A DNA stretch of 64,000 nt from Balneola sp. (GCA_002694685.1 NZMW01000002.1:124001-188000); one strand, 5' to 3'. Shown: positions 9,127 to 17,658, counted from the first letter of the stretch. Numbers and translations are program-made. Notes: generated by a model from the sequence alone, not told the origin.

Positions 9127-10503
9127 ATGAAAAAATTGATTTTGGTGGCCACATTAATCACCTGGAGTTCAGCACTTTTTGCTCAGCAAACGATTGAGGG
9201 TGAGTGGAAAGGAGCTATTAACATACAGGCACAACAACTGGTTGTGGAATTCGACATACAAAAAGAAGCGGGTGCTTTTTCAGGCACTCTCAATATTCCC
9301 CAGCAAGGAGCAATGGGGTTGAACCTAACTATAGTGGAACAGGATGGAGATTCAGTTCGATTCGCCTTTTTTACCGGTTCGGGTGATGGTGTTTTTGAAG
9401 GGACTTTTAGTTCTGATAGTTTAATTACAGGAACCTATTCTCAGGGCCCGGCTTCCTTTCCGTTTGAAATTAAAAAACAATTAACCAGCGATGAACCCGC
9501 ACCGGGGCAGGGAACAGACTTAGTTATTCAAGGCGATGGAGTAGAGATAGGTGGCACTCTGGTCTATCCCGAGGGTGAAGGGCAAGCTCCATTGGTGATT
9601 CTGATTTCAGGAAGCGGTGCTCAAAACCGGGATTCCAATATTTTTGAGTTCAAGATATTTGCGGAAATGGCTGAGCATTTAAAGAACAACGGTATCGCCA
9701 GTTTTAGATATGATGATCGACAGATGGGGGAGTCTACCGGAAACTTTATGAATACCACGCTGGAGATGCTAGCCGGTGATGTGGAATCGATTATTGCTCA
9801 TCTTAGTGAAATGAATGCCTACAATTTTGGCGAGATCGTTCTGCTGGGGCACAGTCAGGGCGGAGTAGTTGCCGGAAAAGTGGCGTCAGAAAATGAGTCG
9901 GTAGATCAGCTTATTTTGATGGCTTCAACAGGACTTCCACTCAAAGACATCCTTCGTTTTCAAGTGAAACAAGGTTTTGGGGAAGGGATTCACGATGAAG
10001 AAGATGTAGAAAAAGAAATTGATCTTCGGGAGGAGTTGATGGCAGCAATCCGGGATGAATCAGGCGTAGAGGAAGCAAAAAAGGCATATATGAATCACTA
10101 TAAATCTATATTGGAGAAGCTTCCCGAAGAGCGCAAAACCGGAATTCCGGATGTGGATACTTTTGTTCAGCAACAGGTTCAACAACTGGTTACTTACTAT
10201 GGCGCTCCGCAGACCAAGTCGTTGCTCTTTTATGATCCCGCTGAAGATCTTGTAGAATTAGATATCCCGGTGTTGGTCGTGTTTGGAGAAAAAGACACGC
10301 AGGTCACCGAAGAAATGAACCGAGCGCCAATTGAAGAAGCGTTAAAAACGGCCGGAATTAGCTATGAAGTGAAAGTCCTGCCGGAAGCCAACCACCTATT
10401 CCAAAAAGCAAACACCGGAATGGCTTCAGAATATGCCATGCTGGATAAAGAGTTTATAGATGGGTTTTTAGACATTATTTCTGGCTGGATTGCCGAGAAC
10501 TAA
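9127..10503 (+). CDS. Secreted alpha/beta hydrolase with N-terminal beta domain
   Basis: Exported serine hydrolase of 458 residues. A signal peptide ends at ALFAQ (about residue 20). Residues 21-120 form a beta-rich lipocalin-like N-terminal domain (TIEGEWKGAINI...), and 130-458 an alpha/beta hydrolase of the S33/BAAT type. The nucleophile elbow is GHSQGG (Ser243); an oxyanion segment SGSGAQNRDS lies near 161, the likely acid Asp is in FGEKDTQ, and the likely His is in EANHLFQ near 427. The substrate is unknown. Its start follows the SdpI-like stop by two bases, so it probably belongs to the SdpR-controlled operon, an unusual partner for that pair. Confidence 0.87.
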   Translation: MKKLILVATLITWSSALFAQQTIEGEWKGAINIQAQQLVVEFDIQKEAGAFSGTLNIPQQGAMGLNLTIVEQDGDSVRFAFFTGSGDGVFEGTFSSDSLITGTYSQGPASFPFEIKKQLTSDEPAPGQGTDLVIQGDGVEIGGTLVYPEGEGQAPLVILISGSGAQNRDSNIFEFKIFAEMAEHLKNNGIASFRYDDRQMGESTGNFMNTTLEMLAGDVESIIAHLSEMNAYNFGEIVLLGHSQGGVVAGKVASENESVDQLILMASTGLPLKDILRFQVKQGFGEGIHDEEDVEKEIDLREELMAAIRDESGVEEAKKAYMNHYKSILEKLPEERKTGIPDVDTFVQQQVQQLVTYYGAPQTKSLLFYDPAEDLVELDIPVLVVFGEKDTQVTEEMNRAPIEEALKTAGISYEVKVLPEANHLFQKANTGMASEYAMLDKEFIDGFLDIISGWIAEN

Positions 10504-10532
10504 GATCTACTCACCAAGAACCAAGAACCTCG

Positions 10533-10575
10533 TTACGGAGCTCTGCTCCGTAATGCTTGCCAGAGGCTCTGCCTC
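10533..10575. repeat. Two TCT-loop hairpins downstream of the hydrolase
   Basis: TTACGGAGC-TCT-GCTCCGTAA (10533-10553) and GAGGC-TCT-GCCTC (10563-10575) are perfect stems with identical TCT loops. Related TCT-loop hairpins lie at 51344-51369 and 54679-54704. They may act as 3' mRNA structures, but lack long T tracts. Confidence 0.6.
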
Positions 10576-10658
10576 AAACACTGGTTTCGCAGCCGAGCGG
10601 CGGAACAAGAATTCCATTTAATCCACATTTATTATTGAAATTCATTGAAATTAACCTC

Positions 10659-10690
10659 AAACTCCTGTTCCCAAATACAGGAGTTTTTTG
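10659..10690 (+). promoter_or_regulatory. Hairpin burying the ribosome-binding site and abutting the TTG start
   Basis: AAACTCCTGT pairs perfectly with ACAGGAGTTT (10-bp stem, eight-base loop) and runs into six T residues. The 3' arm contains AGGAG at 10679-10683, ideally spaced four bases before the TTG start at 10688. The structure therefore resembles both an intrinsic terminator and a sequestered ribosome-binding site. Confidence 0.65.
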
Positions 10691-13534
10691 ATTCAACGAG
10701 ACCTACTTACCCGACAGCTTTATGCGCAGGATGCTTCGCTATATGAGGAGCTTCCAAAAGGTGTTTCTTTTCCTAAATCAGGGGAAGATATCCAGCGATT
10801 AGTTCGGGAAGCCAACGAGAAAAAGTTTAGCATTACCGCCCGAAGTGCAGGGACCAGTCTGGCCGGACAAACCACCGGCGGAGGGATAATTATGGATGTG
10901 TCTCGCCACATGAAAGACATCCTGAATTTAGATGCAGAAGCGAAAGTAGCTCATGTCCAACCGGGAGTAATCCGAGATACCTTAAATCGGGAATCCGCAA
11001 AGCATCAGCTCCTTTTTGGTCCTGATACAGCCACCACCAACCGCTGTATGATTGGAGGGATGGTCGGAAATAATTCCTCGGGATCTTTCTCCATCAAATA
11101 CAAAACAACCCGGGAACACACGCTTGAAATCGAAGCTGTTTTGAGTGATGGATCCATCGCTCACTTCAAACCACTCACCCCGGAAGAGCTGGAAGCCAAG
11201 CAGAAGCTGGATAACTTAGAAGGGCACATCTATCGCTCTATGCTTAAGCTGATTGAGCGCAACCGGGAGCTGATTGAAAAGAGCTATCCGCATAAAGAAA
11301 TTATTCGACGAAATACGGGATATGCTTTAGATAAACTTTGTGAAATGCAGCCCTTCAACCCCGAAGGAAGAAATTTCAATCTTTGTGAACTGCTTTGTGG
11401 AAGCGAGGGGACATTGGCGATGACAGTCTCGGCTAAGCTGGATTTGAGTCCGCTGGATAAGCATAAACTGGTTGTAGTCCCTCAGTTCGAAACGCTGGAA
11501 GAAGCCATGCGGGCAGCCGTGGATATTGTGAGTTTTGAACCGGCGGCGGTTGAGCTGGTGGATCATATCATCATGGATGCAACCAAAGGAAATATTGAGC
11601 AGCGTAAAAACAGATTCTTTTTAGAAGGTGAGCCACGATATATCCTGATCACCCAATTTGAAGGCAATGATTTAGATCAGCTTCACCAAAGAGCCAATCA
11701 TTTAGCCGAAAAGCTGAAAGAAAAATCACTTGGCTATGCATACCCTATAATTGCCGAAGCGGATAAAATGAAGCGGGTCTGGGATCTTCGAAAAGCAGGA
11801 CTTGGTTTGTTGATGGGACTTGGCGAGGACGGTCGTTCTCCTTCTTTTTGTGAAGACACGGCTGTCCGTGTGAAAGACCTGCCTGAATATGTCAATGAGT
11901 TCAACGCTATCCTCAAAAAGCACGATACACAATGTGTGTTCTATGCTCATGCTTCGGTGGGGGAATTACATCTTCGTCCGCAGATCGATCTCTTCAAAAA
12001 AGAAGGGTTGGAAAAGATGAAGGCGATGGCGGATGAAATAGCTGATCTGGTCAAAAAGTACAACGGATCGCTTTCCGGGGAACATGGTGATGGTCGGGTT
12101 CGGGCGCCCTACATAAAAAAGATTTTAGGGGAAGAAATGTTGCCGGTGCTTCAACAGGTGAAAGAAATTTGGGACCCTGAGTATATTTTCAATTCCGGTA
12201 AAATTGTCAAGCCCAAACCAGTAGATGCCGATCTCAGGTTTTCTCCATCTTATAAAAAGCCCAAACCTGATACAGTATTTTCCTGGAGAAAAGAAGGAGA
12301 CTTTGGTTCAGCAATGGAATTGTGTAACGGAGCCGGAGTCTGCAGGAAGCTAGCTGAAAGCGGTGGCACGATGTGTCCTTCTTATATGGCAACTAGGGAC
12401 GAAAAAGATTCCACCCGCGGACGAGCTAATGTTTTTCGACAGGTTTTTGCCGGGGAAGATCCTAAAGGATATGAATCCGAAGAACTCAAGGAAGCTCTCG
12501 ATTTATGCCTCAGTTGTAAGGCCTGTAAAAGTGAATGTCCCGCCAATGTGGATATGGGCAAAATGAAGGCGGAGTTCACGAATGGCTGGCACAAGAAAAA
12601 GGGATCGACTATAAAAGAACGTTTCTTTGCTGATGCAGCCAAAGTATTCCCACTGGCATCTATCACCCCAAAAATAGCGAATGCGGTGGCAGCATCAGGA
12701 ATTGGGAAGCAGTTATTGGAGAGAGTTTTTGGAATCGACTCCAGGCGGGATTTGCCCGAATTTGCTGATCAACCTTTCCGGCGCTGGTATAGTAAGCATC
12801 GCAGAAACGGCGCTCTTAAAAGTGACGAAAAGGTGGTCCTTTTTGTAGATGTATTTACCAACTATAATGATCCGGAGATTGGTAAATCGGCTGTGCACGT
12901 GCTGGAAAATATGGGCTATGAGGTCATCATACCAAAAGCCATGGAAACGGGGCGGCCACAACTTTCGAAAGGATTTTTAGAGGAAGCCAAAGAGATATGC
13001 CAAAGAGTGCTGAACGAGTTTGAGGAATATATTGAGGCTGGCATTCCTGTGGTAGGACTTGAGCCTTCTGAAATACTAACCGTTCGGGATGAATTTTTAG
13101 AGTTGTGTTCTGAAAAGGAACTTCCTCTAGCTCTAAAGCTGGCGAAACAATCGTTTTTGTTTGAAGAGTTTGTAGCGAATAATGCAGATCGCCTTTCACC
13201 CCAAAACATAAAACAGAATGTGACTTTACACGGACATTGCCATGCCAAAGCCTTAGTGGGAAATGATCCAACCGTAGCAGCTCTTGAGGCTTCAGGCTAT
13301 GACGTAGAAGTACTGGAAACGGGATGCTGTGGAATGGCCGGCAGTTTTGGTTATGAGAAAGATCATTATGAGGTATCTCAGGAAATAGGAAACTTGGTGT
13401 TATTTCCATCACTCAAAGAGAGAGAAGAGACGCTGGTTTGTGCCCCGGGGTTTTCTTGCCGGCATCAGATTAAAGACGGGGTGAATATTAAATCTTACCA
13501 TCCGGCGGAACTTATATATCGTAGCCTTTCTTAA
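10688..13534 (+). CDS. FAD and Fe-S D-2-hydroxyacid dehydrogenase (YdiJ/Dld-like fusion)
   Basis: Large flavo-iron-sulfur oxidoreductase of 948 residues, probably oxidising D-2-hydroxyglutarate or D-lactate. Domains in order: FAD-binding type 4 (about 20-160, with ARSAGTSLAGQTTGGG), FAD-linked oxidase C-terminal domain (about 230-500, with ASVGELHLRP and GEHGDGRVRAP), a 4Fe-4S segment CLSCKACKSECP near 606-617, and a CCG cysteine-rich domain with GHCHAKAL and ETGCCGMAGSFG near 850-890. This is the E. coli YdiJ layout, slightly shorter. The only reasonable start is TTG at 10688; an in-frame stop lies at 10652 and the first internal Met is inside the FAD domain. Substrate preference is inferred, helped by the nearby L-2-hydroxyglutarate oxidase. 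Confidence 0.88.
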   Translation: MIQRDLLTRQLYAQDASLYEELPKGVSFPKSGEDIQRLVREANEKKFSITARSAGTSLAGQTTGGGIIMDVSRHMKDILNLDAEAKVAHVQPGVIRDTLNRESAKHQLLFGPDTATTNRCMIGGMVGNNSSGSFSIKYKTTREHTLEIEAVLSDGSIAHFKPLTPEELEAKQKLDNLEGHIYRSMLKLIERNRELIEKSYPHKEIIRRNTGYALDKLCEMQPFNPEGRNFNLCELLCGSEGTLAMTVSAKLDLSPLDKHKLVVVPQFETLEEAMRAAVDIVSFEPAAVELVDHIIMDATKGNIEQRKNRFFLEGEPRYILITQFEGNDLDQLHQRANHLAEKLKEKSLGYAYPIIAEADKMKRVWDLRKAGLGLLMGLGEDGRSPSFCEDTAVRVKDLPEYVNEFNAILKKHDTQCVFYAHASVGELHLRPQIDLFKKEGLEKMKAMADEIADLVKKYNGSLSGEHGDGRVRAPYIKKILGEEMLPVLQQVKEIWDPEYIFNSGKIVKPKPVDADLRFSPSYKKPKPDTVFSWRKEGDFGSAMELCNGAGVCRKLAESGGTMCPSYMATRDEKDSTRGRANVFRQVFAGEDPKGYESEELKEALDLCLSCKACKSECPANVDMGKMKAEFTNGWHKKKGSTIKERFFADAAKVFPLASITPKIANAVAASGIGKQLLERVFGIDSRRDLPEFADQPFRRWYSKHRRNGALKSDEKVVLFVDVFTNYNDPEIGKSAVHVLENMGYEVIIPKAMETGRPQLSKGFLEEAKEICQRVLNEFEEYIEAGIPVVGLEPSEILTVRDEFLELCSEKELPLALKLAKQSFLFEEFVANNADRLSPQNIKQNVTLHGHCHAKALVGNDPTVAALEASGYDVEVLETGCCGMAGSFGYEKDHYEVSQEIGNLVLFPSLKEREETLVCAPGFSCRHQIKDGVNIKSYHPAELIYRSLS

Positions 13535-13572
13535 AGAAGTAGATTTATTTGACGAAAATCTAATATTTAGCC

Positions 13573-13601
13573 TTGACTAAATAATTGTTTGATGTTAAAT
13601 A
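13573..13601 (+). promoter_or_regulatory. Possible sigma-70-like promoter for the cytochrome gene
   Basis: TTGACT, 17 bases, TAAATA, located 45 bases before the ATG at 13646. A Bacteroidota-type pair (TTTG at 13588 with TAATTTTA at about 13610) is an alternative. Neither is proven. Confidence 0.3.
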
Positions 13602-13645
13602 AATTATTGTAATTTTAAGTCAACAATCCACTAAAAAGAGAGCTT

Positions 13646-14305
13646 ATGAAACAGTTGATACCATTTTTGATTTTGATATTCTGCAGTACAAGCGCTGAGG
13701 TTTTTGCTCAGGTAGATTACGATGACGATATACAGCCTATATTTAATTCCCGCTGCACCAGCTGTCACGGTGGGCAAAGTGGGGTTACACTTACCAGTTA
13801 TAATGCCACGATGGAAAGTATAGGTACTCAATACGATAAATTGATTGTGATACCCGGCCAACCAGATGCTAGTCCTTTGGTAGATAAGATAGAGCCAAAT
13901 CCGGAGTTTGGGGTTAGAATGCCACAGGGTGGAGCTCTTTCAGCGGATCAAATCTCATTAATCCGTCAATGGATATCGGAAGGAGCGAACGAAGTAGCGA
14001 CATCCGGCGAATTTGTAACGGATCTTCCAGAAGGGTTTAAGTTAAACAGTAATTATCCCAACCCTTTTAATCCCACTACAAATATATCCTTTGAGGTACC
14101 GGAAGCCATTTCGTACCAGGTGAAAGTCTATGGAGCACAAGGTGCATTGGTTGAAGAAATTGCAGGGAATGCTTCTGCCGGAAAATCTTCAATTAAGCTG
14201 GATTTCAGAAATCAGCCTTCCGGTATCTATTTCTATCAGGTGATTGCAATTACCAGTGGACAAAGATATCTGCTCGGTTCCGATAAAATGACTTTGGTCA
14301 AATAG
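13646..14305 (+). CDS. Secreted c-type cytochrome-domain protein with C-terminal sorting domain
   Basis: Exported 219-residue protein. The signal peptide ends near VFAQ (residue 22). A single heme-attachment motif CTSCH (Cys37, Cys40, His41) follows DDDIQPIFNSR, the pattern of planctomycete-type cytochrome c domains, and a candidate axial Met is in RMPQGG near residue 91. From about 131 it has the sorting domain beginning NYPNPFNPTTNISF and ending FYQVIAITSG...KMTLVK. It probably sits at the cell surface; an electron partner is not evident. It is convergent with recN. Confidence 0.88.
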   Translation: MKQLIPFLILIFCSTSAEVFAQVDYDDDIQPIFNSRCTSCHGGQSGVTLTSYNATMESIGTQYDKLIVIPGQPDASPLVDKIEPNPEFGVRMPQGGALSADQISLIRQWISEGANEVATSGEFVTDLPEGFKLNSNYPNPFNPTTNISFEVPEAISYQVKVYGAQGALVEEIAGNASAGKSSIKLDFRNQPSGIYFYQVIAITSGQRYLLGSDKMTLVK

Positions 14306-14316
14306 AAGTTAGGGGC

Positions 14317-14361
14317 AAGGTGTTAGGTTTTAGGGTAAACTGAACTAAAACCTATCACCTT
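14317..14361. terminator. Inverted repeat between convergent genes, likely bidirectional terminator
   Basis: A 17-bp stem, AAGGTGTTAGGTTTTAG against CTAAAACCTATCACCTT with one mismatch and an 11-base loop, lies between the cytochrome stop and the recN stop. A further TATCACCTAATTC copy follows. There is no clear T tract, so the terminator role is moderately supported. Confidence 0.55.
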
Positions 14362-14372
14362 GAAACTATCAC

Positions 14373-16079
14373 CTAATTCTTGAAAGTATTTCTTTCAATC
14401 AATTCCCGGGCGCTGGTAAGTGTTGACTCTGATATTTCAGCTCCGCTCATTAAGCTGGCGATTTCGTGGATATGCTCTTCATCAGAAAGTGGGATGATAC
14501 GAGTAACCGTTCTTCCCCCTTCTTCGCCTTTGGCTACTTTGTAGTGTTTATGGGCCTGGCTGGCTATCTGTGGCTGATGAGTGATTGCTACAATCTGGCA
14601 ATGTTCGGAAAGCTTACGCATGGAAGCTCCTACCTTTTCAGAGATCTCCCCGCTAATTCCGGTGTCAATTTCATCAAAAATCATAACTGGCAGACTTTGC
14701 TCTTTGGCCAGGATCGATTTGAGTGCTAACATCACCCGACTGATTTCACCACCGGAAGCAATTTTAGCCAACGGTTTTGGTTCTTCGCCTTTATTCGTGG
14801 AGATGAACATTCGCACATCATCGCAGCCATTTTCATGGCATTCAATTTGTTTTCCGTTTACTTCAATCAATCCATTGTTGGAAAGCAGCCAGTCTACACG
14901 CACATCAAGGTTTGCGTGGGGGATACCGACTTTCTCCAATTCCTGCTGAATTTTGATGCCTAACTTTTCCCCAATACTGATGCGTGTTTCATGAAGCAGA
15001 GTTGCTTTTTCTTTAAGCCTCTTGGCTTGCATCTGGATTTGATTCTCGAGCTTTTCAATTTCCAGATCAAAATTATCTGCTATGGAAAGTTCACGCTGAA
15101 TTTCATGAAGATAACTGATGAGTTCAGGCAGGTCCCGCTGATATTTTTTCTGAAGTCGGTTTAGCTCAGACTGCCGCTGCCGCAGTTCTTCCAGCCTTTT
15201 TGGGTTGAACTCGATGCTGTTCCGATATCGCTCTGCAAAAGCAATGGCTTCATTGACACTGACCCGTGCTGCATTAATTTCTTCCAGATAGTTTTTAAAC
15301 TCCGGCTCAATACGGGCTAGATCTTCCAGATTAAGTTTCAGGAAGTTTAGCAGCTGAATGATATTACCGTCATCGGAAGCTTCCATCTCTGAAATAGCTC
15401 CCGCTTTTTGATCCAATACTTCGGCATTATCCAGTAGATTCATTTCTGACTCCAGCTGCTCGAGATCAATTTCACCTAAACGTGCTTCTTCTAATTCCTG
15501 AACCTGAAAACGGTAGAGCTCTGTTTTTTCCTGAAGTTCGTTTTCTCTTTTTCGAAGTATTCGAAGCTCTTTCTGAAGCTCCGTCATTTTCTTGTACTCC
15601 GTTTTGTATTCTTTCATCACGGGATCTACCTCTCCAAAACCGTCAATAACTCCCAGATGATTTTCTTCCTTCAGCAATAGCTGATGATCATGTTGTCCAT
15701 GAAGATCCACCAATAAATCACCGGCCGCCTTCAGTACGCTGATGTTCACAGGAGTATCGTTTATAAAGGCCCGGCTACCGGTGTTCCTGATTTCCCTTCT
15801 GAGAATTAAATACTCACTGAATTCTACTTCATTTTTTTCCAGCAGTGCTTTCAGCTCTGAATTTTCACCCACGCGGATAGTGGCTTCCGAAATAGCTTTG
15901 TCTCTGCCCTGGCGGATGACATCGGTATCAGCCCGTTCACCCAAAATCATATTCAACGCACCGATTATGATCGACTTTCCGGCACCCGTCTGCCCGGTGA
16001 GAATATTCAACCCCTCTTCAAAATCGACCTCAAGCTCATCGATTAGGGCGAAGTCTTTTATGTGCAAGCTTTTTATCAT
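14373..16079 (-). CDS. recN: DNA repair protein RecN
   Basis: SMC-like ATPase that holds DNA ends during double-strand-break repair. It is 568 residues, normal for RecN. The N-terminal MIKSLHIKDFALIDELEVDF is typical, with Walker A GQTGAGKSIIIGALN near residues 29-43 (Gln replaces the more usual Glu in GETGAGKS). A long coiled-coil region covers about 150-370 on both sides of the hinge, and the C-terminal part has the signature ASGGEISRVMLALKS and Walker B PVMIFDEIDTGISG. The start ATG at 16079 is unambiguous. It is transcribed toward the cytochrome-like gene and away from the four-helix-bundle element. Confidence 0.95.
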   Translation of the reverse strand: MIKSLHIKDFALIDELEVDFEEGLNILTGQTGAGKSIIIGALNMILGERADTDVIRQGRDKAISEATIRVGENSELKALLEKNEVEFSEYLILRREIRNTGSRAFINDTPVNISVLKAAGDLLVDLHGQHDHQLLLKEENHLGVIDGFGEVDPVMKEYKTEYKKMTELQKELRILRKRENELQEKTELYRFQVQELEEARLGEIDLEQLESEMNLLDNAEVLDQKAGAISEMEASDDGNIIQLLNFLKLNLEDLARIEPEFKNYLEEINAARVSVNEAIAFAERYRNSIEFNPKRLEELRQRQSELNRLQKKYQRDLPELISYLHEIQRELSIADNFDLEIEKLENQIQMQAKRLKEKATLLHETRISIGEKLGIKIQQELEKVGIPHANLDVRVDWLLSNNGLIEVNGKQIECHENGCDDVRMFISTNKGEEPKPLAKIASGGEISRVMLALKSILAKEQSLPVMIFDEIDTGISGEISEKVGASMRKLSEHCQIVAITHQPQIASQAHKHYKVAKGEEGGRTVTRIIPLSDEEHIHEIASLMSGAEISESTLTSARELIERNTFKN

Positions 16080-16124
16080 GGAAATTGGAGATTAAGAATT
16101 TGATCTGTAAAGGTTAGAATTTTA

Positions 16125-16147
16125 AATGTTAAATGCTAAGTGTTAAA
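16125..16147. repeat. Left arm of the 23-bp inverted repeat around the four-helix-bundle gene
   Basis: The 23 bases starting AATGTTAAATGCTAAGTG and ending TTAAA are the exact reverse complement of 16520-16542. Only six bases separate this arm from the stop codon of the enclosed gene. Confidence 0.85.
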
Positions 16148-16152
16148 TGGCA

Positions 16153-16503
16153 TCACGAGTGTTTTTGTGCAGTTTTAACAATAGCAGTCAGTATTCGGAT
16201 TAACTCTGTAATGTCTTTTATATAATTTGAGTAATCTAACTCTACGATCTGGCTTCTGTCCAATAGTTTGAGCCAATATCTGGTCTCTCGTGCTTCCTTA
16301 GATGAAATTGACATCTTGTAAGCAAAATCTTTCTTTGTTGGCGCTGCAGATGCTTCCTCTACATTTGCACCAATGCTGGTTGCGGATCTGAGGAGCTGTT
16401 TAGAAATAACATACTCACGTTGGTCAACTAGTTTTTTATAAAGTTGAACAATAGAAAGAGCAAACTCAAAACTCTTATCAGAAACTACATTTTCGGATGC
16501 CAT
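16153..16503 (-). CDS. Four-helix-bundle protein (23S rRNA intervening-sequence / Avd-like family)
   Basis: Small helical protein of 116 residues from the ATG at 16503 (MASENVVSDKSFEFA). Typical family blocks are visible: QLYKKLVDQREYVISKQLLR, SATSIGANVEEASAA, and SKEARETRYWLKLLDRS. The family is encoded inside 23S rRNA intervening sequences or as isolated chromosomal copies, and is related to the Avd accessory protein of diversity-generating retroelements; its molecular role is poorly known. A GTG at 16527 would extend the frame into the flanking repeat and is not preferred. The gene almost exactly fills the space between two perfect inverted arms, suggesting insertion as a unit. No reverse transcriptase or rRNA is near. 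Confidence 0.9.
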   Translation of the reverse strand: MASENVVSDKSFEFALSIVQLYKKLVDQREYVISKQLLRSATSIGANVEEASAAPTKKDFAYKMSISSKEARETRYWLKLLDRSQIVELDYSNYIKDITELIRILTAIVKTAQKHS

Positions 16504-16519
16504 AGTTTTTAATTTAAAA

Positions 16520-16542
16520 TTTAACACTTAGCATTTAACATT
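16520..16542. repeat. Right arm of the 23-bp inverted repeat around the four-helix-bundle gene
   Basis: Exact reverse complement of 16125-16147, reading TTTAACACTTAGCATTTAAC onward, located 17 bases upstream of the enclosed start codon. A degenerate version of the same motif recurs at 55972-56052. Confidence 0.85.
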
Positions 16543-16623
16543 AAGTAAGAGCGAGTTCAAGCCAATTCCTTACAAAAATTCATTAGAGTAAAAAAGAAGG
16601 CTGAATCTCCGTACCTTTAGGCT

Positions 16624-17640
16624 ATGGAAAAGAAAGCAGGCAAAGATCGGCAGAGTACGATTTACGAACATACCGTTCCAGACGGACAGCATACTGATAT
16701 TCGATTAGATAAATATATAACCTCATTCGTGGAGAATGCATCCCGAACAAAAGTGCAGGAAGCGATTAGTGATGGCTATGTAAGCGTCAATGGAAATCAG
16801 GAAAAAAACTCATATATCATGCAGCCCGGTGATGAAATTTTCATCGAGCTCCCCAAGCCTCCCCCGCCAGAAGCGAAAGCTGAGAAAATGGACCTGAACA
16901 TCGTGTATGAAGACGATGATATCATCATGGTGAATAAAGAAGCCGGGATGGTTGTGCATCCTGCATACGGAAACTGGTCAGGCACCATGGTGAATGGACT
17001 TATGTATCATGTTGATGAGTTAGCTGGCGATGAAGAAGACGAAAACCTGCGCCCCGGTATTGTACATCGCTTAGATAAAGACACCAGTGGATTATTAGTA
17101 GTTGCCAAAAACGATGAAACACTCGCCAAGCTAAGCGGACTTTTTCAAGAAAAGGATGTCGAAAGAACTTACTGGGCTATCGTTTGGGGAACACCGGATG
17201 AAGAGGGCACGATTGAAGGCGATATCGGTCGATCTAAAAGAGACCGAAAGCTGATGACGGTAAAACCTGAAGGTCAGGGGAAATCGGCTGTGACTCACTA
17301 CAAAGTCCTTGAGTATTTTGATTATCTAAGTTTAGTTGAAGTGAAATTGGAAACGGGGCGGACGCATCAAATTAGAGTTCATTTCGCACACATTGGTCAT
17401 CATGTATTTGGAGATCCAACCTATGGAGGGACATCGGTGAGATATGGCCCAAATACCGGTTCCCGTAAGTCGATGTTCCATAATCTGCTTACCGGATTAG
17501 ACCGACAAGCCCTTCATGCCAAAACATTGGGATTTGAACATCCAACCACCGGAGAGATGGTGCAGTTTGATTCCGATTTACCTAAAGACTTCCAACACGT
17601 GTTAACGATGCTACAAGAAAATTGTAAGCAGGAATATTAG
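16624..17640 (+). CDS. rluD: RluA/RluD-family 23S rRNA pseudouridine synthase
   Basis: Converts uridines to pseudouridine in 23S rRNA (RluD acts on helix 69). The protein has 338 residues: an N-terminal S4 RNA-binding domain (about 22-80, IRLDKYITSFVENASRTKVQ), then the catalytic domain with PGIVHRLDKDTSGLLVVAKN near 145-163, whose Asp in HRLDKDTSG is the catalytic residue. VKLETGRTHQIRVHFAHIGH and GDPTYGG also match the family. RluD rather than RluA or RluC is favoured by the S4 domain and length, but paralogues are hard to separate by eye. The CNNM-type gene follows after 18 bases. Confidence 0.9.
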   Translation: MEKKAGKDRQSTIYEHTVPDGQHTDIRLDKYITSFVENASRTKVQEAISDGYVSVNGNQEKNSYIMQPGDEIFIELPKPPPPEAKAEKMDLNIVYEDDDIIMVNKEAGMVVHPAYGNWSGTMVNGLMYHVDELAGDEEDENLRPGIVHRLDKDTSGLLVVAKNDETLAKLSGLFQEKDVERTYWAIVWGTPDEEGTIEGDIGRSKRDRKLMTVKPEGQGKSAVTHYKVLEYFDYLSLVEVKLETGRTHQIRVHFAHIGHHVFGDPTYGGTSVRYGPNTGSRKSMFHNLLTGLDRQALHAKTLGFEHPTTGEMVQFDSDLPKDFQHVLTMLQENCKQEY

Positions 17641-17658
17641 AAGGCCGGTTATTAAGAT

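Noticed and set aside
10530-10580. Rho-independent terminator at the TCT-loop hairpins
   Set aside because: Good stems but no T tract; listed as repeats instead.
12927-13412. 161-codon ORF on the minus strand inside the FAD/Fe-S dehydrogenase gene
   Set aside because: Antisense shadow of a clearly coding region; low-complexity translation, no signal or family motif.
16125-16542. Diversity-generating retroelement (Avd-like gene)
   Set aside because: No reverse transcriptase, template repeat or variable repeat is visible nearby.
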